Counted from the first letter of the stretch, positions 33,801-46,007 are shown. The stretch is 64,000 nucleotides of DNA from Bettongia penicillata ogilbyi (GCA_023548195.1 JAJHZJ010000808.1:3949182-4013181); one strand, 5' to 3'. Program-made: numbers and translations. Notes: a model not told the origin generated them from the letters alone.

Positions 33801-34530
33801 CTAGAACCTTTCTTTATAATGAAGGAAAGAAGTTCAAAAAAACTGACTGACTTTGCAACCAAAGGATAGGTCATATTTCATAGCCCCAGTCCCTTCTCCT
33901 TACTTTACTGAGAAAAATGATTTATGTTTCATTATCCATCTTCCAGGACCAGATGGGTCATTGCATTTTATCTGAATTCAGCTGCCATTTAGCATTCTGT
34001 TTTGTATTAGTTTTGGCAGTGAAGGGGTTAAACAGAAAAACACTATGAACAGAGAGATCTGAGCTTCCGGGGGCGAGTCCTCCCTTCCCTGCCCTGCCCT
34101 GCTCATCATCCCATTCTGTTCCTCTGAGACCTATCTCAGGTCAGATTGCCAGGAAGTGGGCGCTCTGCCCCACTGAAAACGAGTCCTTTCTACTGCCAGG
34201 GCCACCTGGATGCCTCTTAGTTTGTGCTTGAATAATGACAGCTCTCATCTTCAGTCTCTTGGGTTCCTTCTCCATCTCCATTCCCAATCTCTTTCTTCCC
34301 ACCTTTCACCCTAAGATTCCTACCCACTGTTTTTCTGGTTCTGCTTTTTCTCTTGATACCAGTTCATCCAAATCTGCCCATTTTTCTCCGAATTCACCAT
34401 ATTTATCATTTCTTATAGAGTAACTACAGTCTAATACCTTTAAAAGAATTCAACCCAGTTTTTCTTTGTTTCTAATTTTTTTCCAACCATAAAAAATGGT
34501 GTTATGAATATTTTATTTTATTTGTTTTTA
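33801..34530. other. Unassigned intergenic sequence
   Basis: Moderately GC-rich at 34060-34210 with no gene or repeat recognised. Confidence 0.45.
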
Positions 34531-34534
34531 AGTT

Positions 34535-34725
34535 GTTTTTTTCAATTGTGTCTGACTCTCCATGATCTCCTTTGGTGTTTTCTTATCGCAGATACTAGAA
34601 TGGTTTGCCATTTTCTTGACCTCCAGATCATTTTACAGACGACTATATTGAGGCAAACAGGGATAATGTTACTTGCCCAGGATCACACAGCTAGTAGGTG
34701 TCTGAGGCTGGATTTAAACTGAAGA
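34535..34725 (-). repeat. MAR1-type SINE, 5'-truncated
   Basis: 'aattgtgtctgactctccatgatctcc', 'tgccattttcttgacctccag' and 'cacacagctagtaggtgtctgagg' in minus orientation; the tRNA head is missing. Confidence 0.75.
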
Positions 34726-34734
34726 AGATGAGTA

Positions 34735-35265
34735 GACAATTGCAACAGCCTTCTGATCTCTGTCTCTGTTTCAAGTTCTATCTGCACTTTAATCTATCTT
34801 CCACTCAGCTGTCAAATTGATTTCTATAAAACATAGATCTGATTATCCATAAACTCCAGTGGCTCCCTATTGTCTCTAGGAGTAAAATGAAAATCCTCTG
34901 TTTGGCTTTTAAAGGCTTTCATAACTTGGAGCAGGGACTCTTTTTTTTTTTGCTTTATTGGTATCATCCCTGCTTGATATGGTACCTGGAACATAGAGGC
35001 ACTTAATAAAGGTTTGTTGATTGACTACTGCAATAAGCTCTTGAGGGGTCTCCTTGCATTCAGTTTTTCCTGTGTCCTCTCCCTTCTCCTGAATTGATAT
35101 TCCTTAAGCACATGTCTGACCATGTCACTTCTCCCTTCCAGAAGTTTCAGTGGCTCCCCTGACACTGACTCACTTACTGGAAATGAAGATGGCCAATAGA
35201 AAATGTCCTGAATTTATAGTTAGAAGATTTCTCTTCATAAATGCTTGCTGAATTGAACTGATCTA
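34735..35265 (+). repeat. L2 LINE 3' region
   Basis: 'tcttccactcagctgtcaaattgatttc', 'ctccagtggctccctattgtctctaggag', 'tggtacctggaacatagaggcacttaataaagg' then a second worn L2 piece to 35265. Confidence 0.7.
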
Positions 35266-35369
35266 AGTTATCTTTAGCTATGAAAGATTTTTAATTAAGA
35301 AAGTCAGTAAGAACTAAGTTCAAATCTTCCTCCAGACACTTGTTACTACCTGTCACCTCTTTCAGCCTC

Positions 35370-35545
35370 AGTCTTTCAGTAGGAACTGAGTTCAAATTCC
35401 ATTTTCTCTACTTCCTGTATGTGAGACCTTGGGCAAATCTCAATACATCTCTGGGCTTCTGTTTATTCATTTGTAAAGTGAGTGGTTTGGACTAAATGCC
35501 TACTAAGATAGTTTCCAGTTCCTAGGTTATGATCCTATCATCCTG
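35370..35545 (+). repeat. MIR
   Basis: 'gaactgagttcaaattccattttctctacttcctgtatgtgagaccttgggcaaatctc' and 'ttcatttgtaaagtgag'. Confidence 0.7.
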
Positions 35546-36894
35546 CCCAACACAGAGGCATGGACATGAGGATGGGGGTAAGAGAAGAGGCATTCAGGGC
35601 AGAGAATACAACAGGTTTATGATTGCTGGTGGGGAAAGTACTCATACAGAATCAGTAACCATAGAGACAAAGATGCAGGTGTACCTCAGACTATAAAGGG
35701 GTATCAATAGGCTTCAGGTACTATGATCTTGGGGTCTCAAAAGGAGATTAACAGACCCACAAGAGGCTACCCATCTGGACTTTATATACTCAAGTTACCC
35801 TAAGCTTTCTTCAGATCTTCTAGCTCAGTTTGGGAATGCTGGAGTTCTGTTCCTCTCACAAAGGTGAAGGATCTCTGTTCAGAGATGCAAATGATGGCCT
35901 GGGGCTTCACAGGGATGGGTGAGGTCTTTAGCAGACCTGGTTACCTGGTTCATCATAGGTGGAAACTGGAAGAAATTGGTTGGGATATTTAAAGAGGGCA
36001 CTGTGGAAGGAGTGGTCAGGATTACATTAGGACATGCTTGGGAAAGGGTTGAAGAGGAAGGAAATGAAACAACATGAGTAGAAATAATTTTCATAATGGC
36101 TCATGATTAATTATGATAGATATAGGGAAAGAAATAACCAAAGGCATAGGGAAAGAGTAGTGGCAAATGGACAGTGAAACTCATAATCAAGGGGTATTAT
36201 AGAGGGACCTGGGATACTGATGATGATCCAGTCCCTCTCTCCAACTCACTCCCAATGAATTGTATCAAATAGAATTTCCAGTGCCCAATGTTTTTAAATA
36301 TAGGTTTAACAAATAGCAAACTTTTGCACATATTGGCTTTTATTTGTGGGTTCTCTGGCGTATCCTATTACTCTTTCTTTTTTTCTTCTCCCTATATTTT
36401 TATTGTACTTATATTTTATATAACTTTGAGTCCTAGTGAGAATTTCTTCACCCACTTCTTTTGAATAGTTCTTATATTCTTACAAATCTATCTGTCTATC
36501 TATCTATCTTTTTCATATGGACTTTCTTGTAATCTAGACAATTATGTGAATGAATTAATTCTGTGAATATATATACATATATAATATATATTCTGCAGCT
36601 ATTTTGATACATATCACAGTAAATCTGCAAATTAATTTTGTAAATATTGATGTTCTAACTATATTTGTTCCACCTAATCATGAGCAAGAGTTATCTCCTC
36701 CATTTTTCAGTTCTAGGTTCTAGGTTTATGTAAAAATAAATTTGAAATTGTCTTAATGTAGGTCTCTCTTCCACATTTTAATCAGTTAATGCCCATTTTA
36801 AAAAAATGTTATTATTGCAACCTATCATTTTCACTTGGTTTTTGTTAGTGGCATATAACAATGCAGATCAGATAGTGATTGGGAAATTTCCCCC
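35546..36894. other. Unassigned, AT-rich intergenic sequence
   Basis: Contains a short (TCTA)n run at about 36485-36508 and a TATA run at 36568-36592; 36290-36880 may be worn LINE but no motif is decisive. Confidence 0.4.
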
Positions 36895-37460
36895 AAAATT
36901 ATTAACTATGAATACCCTTTGACTCGGAGATAGCATTCCTCAGTCTGTATCCTAAGGACATCAAAGAAGGAGGAAGAGATCTTATGTATACACAAATATT
37001 TATAGCAACTCTTTTTGCAGTGACAAAGAATTGTAGTACTCAGAATGTATCCATTAAGTAGGAGATGATCAAATGAATTATGGCATATGAACATAATGCA
37101 ATACTATCATGCTGTAAGAAATGAGGATAGAAATAGTTTTAGAGAAACATGAGAAGACATATATGGACTGAGGTAGAGTAAAGTAAGCAGAAATAGCAGA
37201 ACAACTTATATTTCAACATCAGTCTTATAAACTGAAAAACTCTGATCAACCTAATGATCAGTCATGATTCCAAAAAACCAATGATGAAAAATGCTCTGAC
37301 AGAAATCTGGTGGACTAATACGCACAATGAGTCACACGTTGGCAACATGGGAGTTTGTTTTACTTGACTATGCTTGTTTGTTGAAATAAGGTTTTGTTTA
37401 TTTTTTCATTGGGGTAGAGGAGAGAACAGAGGGAGAAAAAAGAGAAGCTTATTGACTAAA
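36895..37460 (+). repeat. L1 3' end, sense
   Basis: 'gaatacccttt..gactcggagatagcattcc', 'aaatatttatagcaactctttttgcagtgacaaagaattg' and 'aatgcaatactatcatgctgtaagaaatgagg' are the sense end of marsupial L1 ORF2; the 3' part runs into a purine-rich tail. Confidence 0.8.
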
Positions 37461-37859
37461 GGAAAAAAAAAGGCCAAGTTCTCAGGTTTATCTAACTAGG
37501 CACTTGTAGTTCCGACTGCTGCTGGGAGATGGGAGAGGATTTCTACCTGTCTTTCCCCTTGCTGCAAGTTCAAGGGAGAGTAAGTACTAAGAGAACCCCA
37601 AAAGAAAAGGTGAAGTGTTTCTTCTCAGGTGTTCTTCTAGCCTGCTGAGCGGGTATCAAGCTCCTCTTGATTTTGTGGCCATTCATATTTGATGCAATGC
37701 CATCACTGATGACCAGCTAGCAGTTGCTAGATCATTTCAACATGGTTGTATAGTTCAGCAAAAAGTCAAGGTATGTGTCTCATGCCAGGGATCAATCTCA
37801 TTACAAATACAGAACTAAGTAGACAAATAATTGGAGAGATATTCATTGATAATGATGAG

Positions 37860-38610
37860 GCAATACCAGTATGACAAAACTGATGACACCACTTAAATTA
37901 ATTTAAAAATTTAGTGGTTTATGCCAACCAGACTACCAAATATTCACTTCATAGAACTAGAGAAAATAAAAACAAAGTTAACAACATCTAGAGTATCAAA
38001 GGAAATAATAAAAAAATAACAAACTATATTATAAAACAGTAATCATCAGAAACCACTTGGTATTACACCACTTGGTGTAAAAATGGAAAAGTAGATCAGT
38101 GGAATGCACTAGAACCATTAATAAAAGATCAATAATCAGAAATAATCAAATTTAGTAGACTAATGTTTAGTAAATCCAAGGATGTAAACTATCTTGAGGA
38201 GGATTCTCTATTTGAAAAAGGCTGTTGGTAAGACTGGAAAATAGTTGGTTTTTTTAAAAAAGAGCGTTTATACTAGCTTCTTATACTATGTGCCACATGA
38301 ATTCCAAATGAGTAATAATGAAGAAATCCTAATCAAATAAAGGATAGAGGTGATCATAAAAGAAAAAAATAGACAATTTTGGTTGCATGAAATTGAAAAG
38401 CATTTGTGCGAGCAAAATCAATGCAATTAGGATAAAATTAGGGAATGAGGAGAAAAAGTGTTGGCATGAAATGTCTTTGATAAAGGGTCAATGTCCAAGA
38501 TATATGGGCAATTAACTCAAAAATAATACCAAGAACCATTCCTCAAGAGATGAGGAATCATTAGTAATGAAATCAGTACCAAATGGCTTTTTTCCTCAGG
38601 ACCTTCAAGG
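37860..38610 (+). repeat. L1 ORF2 C-terminal part, sense
   Basis: 'catagaactagagaaaataaaaacaaa', 'aactatattataaaacagtaatcatcag', 'tagatcagtggaatgcactag', 'tgaaattgaaaagcatttgtgcg' follow L1 ORF2 order upstream of the region seen at 36895, so the two pieces are separate or rearranged. No intact frame. Confidence 0.8.
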
Positions 38611-38634
38611 GAAGTTATAAAAATAGATAAAATA

Positions 38635-38710
38635 CTTTTAAGCACTATGTATTAAATGTCTATATAAATACAAACAAGACAGTCTCTGGCCTTAAGGAGT
38701 TTACAATCTA

Positions 38711-38748
<38 letters not shown>
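38635..38748 (+). repeat. Ancient repeat plus (TG)n microsatellite
   Basis: 'acaagacagtctctggccttaaggagtttacaatctaa' belongs to the repeat also at 46893 and 17195; (TG)n follows at 38712-38747. Confidence 0.6.
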
Positions 38749-39044
38749 AGGGGGTGATGGTGGTGCAGAAAACACATAAAAGGATGGTGGAAAGTGGGGG
38801 AGGAAGAGAAAAAAGCATAACTTCGTGATGAATTGATGTTAGGGAAGTGCTATGAAAGACTAACCCTGGCAAGAGAAGGTCAAAGTTGACCCATCAAAGC
38901 CTCTCGATCAAGGAGCAAAATCCAAGGTTTTAATAGCAGGGAGATGAGGAAAATAATTAGGAAAAACAGTTTGAAAACAAGATTTACAAACTTTTACAAC
39001 CATATGAAAGATTTCATTAATAAGGGAAATTACAATCTAAAGTA

Positions 39045-39110
39045 CCTCCGAAATTAGCACAGTGCCTGGCACATACTAGTCACTTAATACGTTGATTGAT
39101 TGATTGATTG
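39045..39110 (+). repeat. L2 tail with (GATT)n
   Basis: 'agcacagtgcctggcacatactagtcacttaatacg' followed by four gattgatt units. Confidence 0.75.
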
Positions 39111-39475
39111 TACCACCTACTATGCAAATGAACAAAGATGACAAAAGACCAGATGTGGACAAAGTACATGGCAGGGAACTGAACATGTGACTGTAATTGT
39201 TCATTTGACTGTGCAGAACCTCTTGATTCTGCTCCAACAGGCAGCCTCACTATCATTATGGAAATAGCTACAGCACCAGAAGCAAGTCTTTTGTGTTCCA
39301 TTTCTTCCTTTGTCTTTCCTTTGCCTCTGCTTCTATAGTCTATCCTCTGCCCCCTCTGTCATTTTTCTTATTTTTATATGTTTTTATTGTATATTGTTTC
39401 TTAAATCACTATACCCAAGAATCTCTCTCCTCCCCCTCTCAGAGAACCTTCCTATATAAAAATGAGTGTTGTTTA

Positions 39476-39682
39476 GAGAGGCACTAGGTGATAAGTAGAT
39501 AGAGTGATAGGCCTTCAGTTAGGAAGACCTGGGTTCAAATCTGGCTTCAGACACTTACTAACTGAGTTACCCTGGGCCAGTCACTTAACCCTGTTTGCTT
39601 CAGTTTCTTCATCTGTAAAATGAGCTGGAGAAAGAAATCACAAACCACTGCAGTATCTTTGCCAAGAAAACCCCAAATGGAG
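39476..39682 (+). repeat. MAR1-type SINE, left part (split by HAL1-like insertion)
   Basis: 'gaggcactaggtgataagtagatagagtg', 'tcacttaaccctgtttgc', 'gagctggagaaagaaatcacaaacc', ending in aagaaaaccccaaatggag. The remainder resumes at 42294. Confidence 0.9.
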
Positions 39683-42293
39683 GCAGGCAGAGCCAAGATG
39701 GCAGAGTAACAAGAGGGAATTTCTAGAGCACTCCCAACAAGCCTGGCCACATACTTGTAAAAAATGGCTCTAAACAAATTCTGTAGTTGCAAAATCCACA
39801 AAATGACAGAGTGAAGCAAATCTCCAGCCCAAGACAGCCTGGAAGGTTGCTGGGAAGTGTCTATCGTGCCATGCTGGGAGCAGAGCACAGTCCAGTGTAG
39901 ACCACAAGTGCACAAAGGGTACCTGAGCAGGTCTTGGGGGGACTGAATGTCTCACACCTGTGGTGGTTTCCAGACTTCATGACCACAAAACGCTGAGGAT
40001 AAACTGGAAGGTCAGTGGGAAAAGCCTGTGGGACCAGTGTGGGAGAGTGGGGTATTGTGGGCCCAGACCCAGGATGATAGAGTGGGGAGGGGGTGGAGGA
40101 ACCTGCTGCTGCCACAGCAGTAGCAGGGGCAGCTGCAACCACTGTTTCTGGAGCTCTAGGCCCACAGATTATATGGAAATGGCTGGGGAAATGAGAAAAA
40201 AAACAAAAAAAAATCTTACTTTGGTGACAAGAAGAACAAAGAATGCAAACAGAAGAAAACAAAATCAAAGCATCTTCATCCAAAGTCACCAAGAAAAATG
40301 GGAATTGGTCATGGAAGAGCTCAAAAAGGATTTTGAAAATCAAGTAAAAAGTAAAGCAAAAATTGGGAATGGGAATGAGAGTGATGAAAGAAAATCATGA
40401 AAAATGAGTCAACTGTTTGCTAAAGGAGTCTCAAAAAATTGCTGAAGAAAGCAACACTTTAAAAACTAGACAAACCCAAATGGCAAAAGAAATCCAAAAA
40501 GTCAATGAAGAGAAGAATTCCCTAAATTGCAGAATTGGCCAGATGGAAAAGTAGGTCCTAAAACTCACTGAAGAAAATAATTCCTTAAAGATTAGAATGG
40601 AGTAGATAGAAGCTAATGACTTTATGAAAAATCAAGAAATTATAAAACAAAACCAAAGGAATGAAAAAATAACAGACAATGTGAAATATCTCATTGGAAA
40701 AACAACTGATTTGGAAAATAGATCCAGGAGAAACAATTTAAAAATTATGGGACTACCTTAAAGCCATGATCAAAAACAGACCCTAACATCTAAAACATCT
40801 TTCATGAAATTCTCAAGAAAAAAATGCTCTGATATTCTGGAACCAAAGGGTAAAATAAATATTGAAAGAATCCACCAATCATCTCTTGAAAGAGATTTGA
40901 AAAGAAAAACTCCTAGGAATATTGTAGCCAAAGTCTACAGGTCAAGGAGAAAATATTGTAGCCAAAGTCCCAGGTCAAGGAGAAAATATTACAAGTAGCC
41001 AGAAAAACACGATTCAAGAATTGTGGAAATACAATCAGGATAGCACAAGATCTAGCAGCTTCTACTCTAAGGGGTTGAAGGGCTTGAAATATTATATTCC
41101 AGAAATCAAAGGAACTAGGATTAAATCCAAGAATCAGCTACCCAGCAAAACTGAGTATAATACTACCGGAGAAAAAATTGGTCATTCAATCAAATAGAGA
41201 ACTTTCAAGCATTCTTGATGAAAAGACCAGAGTTGAATAGAAAATTTGACTTTCAAACCTAAGAATCAAGAGAATCATGAAAAGGTAAACAGGAAAGAGA
41301 AAGGAGTTACTAAAATTAAACTGTTTGCATTCCTACATGGAAAGATAATATTTGAAACTCTTGAGACTTTTCTCAGTATTTGGGTAGTTGGAGGAATTAT
41401 ATACATATAGACAGAGGGCACAGCGTGAGTTGAATAAGAAGGGATGATATCTAAAAAAAAATAAAATTAAGGGGTGAGAGGAATATAATGGGAGTAAGGG
41501 AAAAATGGAATGGGGCAAATTATCTTCCATAAAAGAGGCAAGGAAAAGCTTTTTCAATGGAGGAGAGAAAAGGGGAGGAAAAAGGGAAAAAGTGAAGCTT
41601 ACTCTCATCACATTTGGCTTACGGAGGGAATAACATGCAAATTCAGTTTGGTATGAAAATCTATCTTACACTTCAGGAAAGCAGGGGGGAAGGGGATAAA
41701 CGGGGTGTGGGGGGGATGATAGAAGGCAGGGCAAATAGGAGGAGGGGATAATTAGTAGTAAACACTTTTGGGGGGACAAGGTCAAAAGAGAGAATAGAAT
41801 AAATGGGGGCAGGATAGGATGGAGGGAAATATAATTAGTCTTTTATAACATGACTTTTATGGAAGTCTTTTGCATAACTACACATAATACGACCTGAACT
41901 GAATTGCTTCTCAGTGGGGATGGGTGGGGAGAGAAGAAGGAAGAGAAGTTGGAGCTCAAAGTTTTAAAAACGAATGTTAAAAATTGTTTTTACATGCAAC
42001 TGGGAAATAAGAAATACAGGTAATGAGGTATAGAAATCTATCTTGCCCTACAAGAAAAGAGAGAAGATGGGGATAAGGGAAGGGAGAGGTATGATAGAAA
42101 GGAGGACAGATTGAGGGAAGGAGTAATCAGAATGCATGGTGTCTTGGGCGGGGGAGGGGAGAGATGGGGAGAAAACTTGGAACTCAAAGTCTTGTGGAAA
42201 TTAAGTGTTGAAAACTAAAAATAAACAAATTTTAAAAATATTAAAGTACTATAGAAATTTTTAAAAATTTAATTTAATTTAATTAAAAAAAGA
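39683..42293 (+). mobile_element. HAL1-like (half-L1) retrotransposon, near complete
   Basis: A 2.6-kb insertion flanked by a perfect 19-bp duplication (39664-39682 and 42294-42312) that begins aagaaaa, as L1-type target-primed insertion favours. A 5' UTR 'ccaagatggcagag' leads to an L1 ORF1-like region (about 40170-41000). Across frames this shows a coiled-coil run of Lys/Glu/Asn-rich heptads, then NRSRRNNLKIMGLP, the start of the L1 ORF1p RRM, and later KTPRNIVAKVYRSRRKY. Several stops and shifts break it, so no protein is expected. No ORF2 (reverse transcriptase) is present, and total length fits HAL1. The 3' UTR is purine/G-rich and ends in an A/T tail. Sense-strand frames starting at 39960 and 40804 are its remnants. 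Confidence 0.9.
40921..40987 (+). repeat. 34/33-bp tandem duplication in the HAL1-like ORF1 region
   Basis: The segment starting attgtagccaaagtc at 40921 recurs at 40955 with one base lost and one changed; both copies end gtcaaggagaaaat. Confidence 0.95.
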
Positions 42294-42348
42294 AAGAAAA
42301 CCCCAAATGGAGTCATGAAGAATTGAATACAACTGAATAATAAAAAAA
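42294..42348 (+). repeat. MAR1-type SINE, right part
   Basis: Repeats the 19-bp target word, then 'tcatgaagaattgaatacaactgaataataaa', the 3' tail of the SINE begun at 39476. Confidence 0.9.
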
Positions 42349-42789
42349 ATTTTAAGGAAAAGAAATAAAACTGATCAATTTAATTATCCCTTCCACATAG
42401 CAACTTTCCCAATTCATGGTTTTGAAATATCATGGGTTGACATAAGAAATTAAATGGGAACTTTGAAGGAGTTCTGCAGAAGCTGCAGACAACATGAAAA
42501 GGCCAGCAGATGATACAGAATCTATGATGAAATACTGGACCCAAATTTTACAATAAGGTACTGTAAACACCATACTAAAAAAAAGAAAAAGAAAAATTTC
42601 AAATTTCTTCTCTGGTACAAAGGGAAGGTCAAAAAATTTTACCTTCAGATTGCAGGGGCGCTGAGCCCCCTACCTCCCACAATGTGGAAGGATAACTGTA
42701 CATAGAAAAATTTTAAAACGATGTGCAATATGTAACACCTGTGGATCTCCCACCTCCATGAATTTTGGGGGTTGGGGTGTCCTTTCACA
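42349..42789. other. Unassigned intergenic sequence
   Basis: Nothing recognised. Confidence 0.4.
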
Positions 42790-43225
42790 TCTCTTCAGTC
42801 TTGCTTGATCTGTATAATTTTGTTACATTCTGAGTGGTGTGGAGTTCTTTCCATTGTCATTATTGTAGTTCATATGTATGTTTTCTTGGCTCTGCTTACT
42901 ACATGAGTTAGATATTTCCATGCTTCTCTATATTCATCACACATATAATTTCTTACAGGACAGTGACATTCTATTATAGTCACATAGCACAAGTTGTTTG
43001 TACATTCCCCAGTTGATGGGCATCTACTTTGTTTCCAATTCTTAGCTATTAAAAAAATTATAAAATTATAATTTAATCATAAAAAATTAAAATATTAATT
43101 TTTTGTTAAAAATATTTTGGAATAGATGGAGTACAAGCTCAGTAAATGGAGTTTCTAGATCAAAGAGTATGGATATCTTAGTCACTTTATTTGCATAATT
43201 CCAAGTTGTTCCCAAGTCATTTCAG
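42790..43225 (-). repeat. L1 3' end, antisense
   Basis: 'gacattctattatagtcacatagcacaagttgtttg', 'cccagttgatgggcatctactttg' and 'tttctagatcaaagagtatgg' are antisense L1 tail phrases. Confidence 0.75.
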
Positions 43226-43539
43226 TCCCCACCCTAATCCTTGATGCTACACTGTCCTGACTTCCCAAACTTCAGGCTCTTGAAAGCTAAAATTCTGTGT
43301 GGGCACAGGCGTTAACAGTTGGTGAGTTGTGACATAGATATTTGAATGAATTACACATATTATTATTATAACTACTGCTGTCACTTCTTTAATGACCTCT
43401 GCCTTCTCAATTTTTAAGCAAAGTCTAGGGCACATTGAAAAATGATCCTAATTCAAAGAGTTCTAAACTATTTCTTAATGTTTCTAGAATGTTAATAGCT
43501 CTGCCTTGGATGGGAATGTTATTCTCATTGTTGAATAGT

Positions 43540-43682
43540 GAGTCAACAAATACATACACATATGCACACATATAAAAAACATATACACATATACAGTATG
43601 CGCACATATTGTATACATATACACACAAACATGTATATATTGTATTTATACACATTACATATACATGCACATATATTTATGT
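43540..43682. repeat. (CA/TA)n microsatellite cluster
   Basis: Imperfect ACATATAC units across about 140 bases. Confidence 0.85.
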
Positions 43683-43875
43683 CCATGTGACTTTGGGCAA
43701 GTCACTTGAGCTCTGTTTTCCTCAGTTTCCTCATCTGTAGAATGGGGATAATAATGGCACCTACCTCCCAGGGTAGTTGTGAGGATGAAATTCGATAGCA
43801 TTTGTAAAGTGTTTAAGCTCAGTGCCTAGCACATGGTAGATGCTATGTGTTAGATATCATTATTATTAATTATCA
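43683..43875 (+). repeat. MIR/Ther-1, well preserved
   Basis: 'catgtgactttgggcaagtcacttgagc', 'cctcatctgtagaatggggataataatggcacctacctcccaggg', 'ttagatatcattattatt'. Confidence 0.9.
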
Positions 43876-43877
43876 TT

Positions 43878-43990
43878 GCTACCTTGTGACCTCAAACAAG
43901 TCATTTAGCATCCATGGGCCTCAGTTTCCTTCTATGAAAAATGAAGGCTGAGCCTGAGGGCCTTTGACCTGCTCTAGGGATCTATGGGAA
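43878..43990 (+). repeat. MIR fragment
   Basis: 'ctaccttgtgacctcaaacaagtcatttagcatccatgggcctcag' directly after the previous MIR. Confidence 0.7.
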
Positions 43991-44009
43991 AGTTAAGAGG
44001 TCCATAGCA

Positions 44010-44160
44010 GGAATGTGGGAAAGTGCTGGAAAGGCAGGGTAGCACCAAGTTTTAGAAGGGCCTTAGATGCCAGGCAGAATAGTCTGAACTTTATTCAGAA
44101 GACAAAAGAGAACCACAGAGCAGAGGGATGATAATGTGAATTGATCTGGCCATAGTATGA
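44010..44160 (+). repeat. Ancient interspersed repeat (unclassified)
   Basis: 'gggccttagatgccaggcagaatagtctgaactttattcag' and 'cagagggatgataatgtgaattgatctgg'; a related piece lies near 17640. Confidence 0.45.
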
Positions 44161-44324
44161 GATAAATCCACAATGGGAGAGAGTGGAGAGTGGAGCCTTC
44201 TCTGACTAAGACTTCCTAGGACTGGCCATCACTGGCAGATGCCTAGATCCAACCTTCTCCAGGTTAAATGCCCTTAGTGAGTACCTGAATAGACCTTGGC
44301 CTAAAGGGGCCAAGGTCTCCCAGT

Positions 44325-44515
44325 GCATCCTGGGTCATCTCCAGTCATCCTGATGAATGTCTATCTGGTCACTGGATTCAGATGGCTCTGGAGAAGAAGT
44401 GAGGTTGATGACCCTGCACAGCCTTCCCTCACTCAAAACAAAGTCAGGTGCAAGTCATATCATCACTTTTCTTATGGCATGGTCTGCTTCGGCAATGAAG
44501 GGCAAACACAATAAT
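44325..44515 (+). repeat. CORE-SINE with RTE-like tail, 5'-truncated
   Basis: Sense copy of the tail shared with 1924, 46099 and 54045: 'catctccagtcatcctgatgaatg', 'ctggagaagaagtgaggttg', 'aacaaagtcaggtgcaagtcat', 'gcttcggcaatgaagggcaaac'. The tRNA head is lost. Confidence 0.85.
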
Positions 44516-44745
44516 ATTGTGCACACACATGTATATTGTGTACACAGATATGTTGTATATACATGCTATACAATAATACATATGCATTGTATATATATTG
44601 CACCTATATATACACATATTATATATATACATATACCCACATATATTGTACATACACATGTATCATGTATACATATATATTGTATATAGACAAGCATGAT
44701 CAGACACATATGTATTGTGTGTATATATAAACACAAACAAATATT
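44516..44745. repeat. Long (TA/CA)n microsatellite
   Basis: About 230 bases of alternating purine-pyrimidine repeats; short Tyr/Ile/His-rich frames in it are repeat artefacts. Confidence 0.9.
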
Positions 44746-44929
44746 TTAAAAAGAACTCTAAGGTCAACAACATCTTCATTCCTCTTCAGGTCTGCACTTC
44801 ACATATTTTAATTACCCTCTACCCGTGCAGTCTTTTCCTCTGACTGGCTGGTTCTTCTTGGAACCAGGGAGGACATCAAGGTTTAGCCATGTCTTCATTC
44901 TTCAGTTTTCTCCTGACTCTCCTGGACTT

Positions 44930-45085
44930 CCTCTACAATGACCTTCCTCATTCCTTCTCAGCTTCTTTTTGTGTATTGTTTTCTCCGACTAGAATTTCAG
45001 CTCCTGGAGGACAAGGGCTGTCCTTCTGTTGTATTTAGTACAGTACCTGGTATATAGTAAGTGCTTAATATGTGCTTGTTGACTT
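44930..45085 (+). repeat. L2 3' end
   Basis: 'aatttcagctcctggaggacaagggctgtcc', 'gtacagtacctggtatatagtaagtgcttaatatg'. 45130-46000 shows nothing recognisable. Confidence 0.8.
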
Positions 45086-46007
45086 TATATAAACATATAT
45101 AATACACACACATACATATATATAATACAATCCTCAATTTTCAACCAATTCAGCTCTGCTTTTAGTGTATTTTTATTGGTTGTTGTTTCCTCCCAGGATA
45201 TCATTCAGTTTTTGGTATATTATGTGAACATCTTAAGGGGAAATAAATAACTTTTTGCTTATTTTCCATTTGTCTAAAGTGAGTGGAAAATGTATGGATT
45301 TCCTTGTTTACAAACTCATATACCTCCACAAATAGAATCTGACAGATCAACCCACTTTCTGTTTTTTCCCCTTCATTTTCCCCCTCCCCATGCTCTACAA
45401 TCCAAACAAGTAGGGATATAGTTTAATGGAAGGGATTCTATTTCCCAATAGCTAATTGGTCAAGATAAGCTTGAGTATAAGCCACATCAAAAGGAGAAGC
45501 TGTTACATTGACAGTCATTCGCAGAACCTGTGAGTCATGGAGTGCCTGGGTTTCCACATAGCATCTTTTATTAGTTATAAGGCAGTTAATACTTTCCACT
45601 CAATAAGGTAAACTATTGCCCTTTCTAGGATACATGTTTGATCAAGTCCCCATGACACAATATTATGTTCACCACTATCATCATCATTTCATCGGAAAAA
45701 AATCTCTTCAAATTCAAATTTCTTTAATTAAATCTTTTTAAAACTGTTGCTGACACTCATTTATAGAATAAAACTTAGCTCATGACAAATATCTTGTACA
45801 AAACTTTTCAGCTGAGCTCTCTCCTTCAAGATTCAGTGAAACTTTAGCTTGAATAAGAATAGCAAAGGCGGTAGCAAGAAATCCCGCCTGGGATGTTAAG
45901 TAGATTAAAAATGGAAGGTTATAAAGCCCAGATCATGTCAATGTCAATGAATGGCTTATTCATTCGTTCATTCAACAAACACTTACTGATTTCCTACTAC
46001 ATGTAAA

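Noticed and set aside
39861..40343. 160-codon minus-strand frame with Pro/Ala-rich stretch
   Set aside because: Antisense of the HAL1-like 5' UTR and ORF1 start; sense-strand features explain it.
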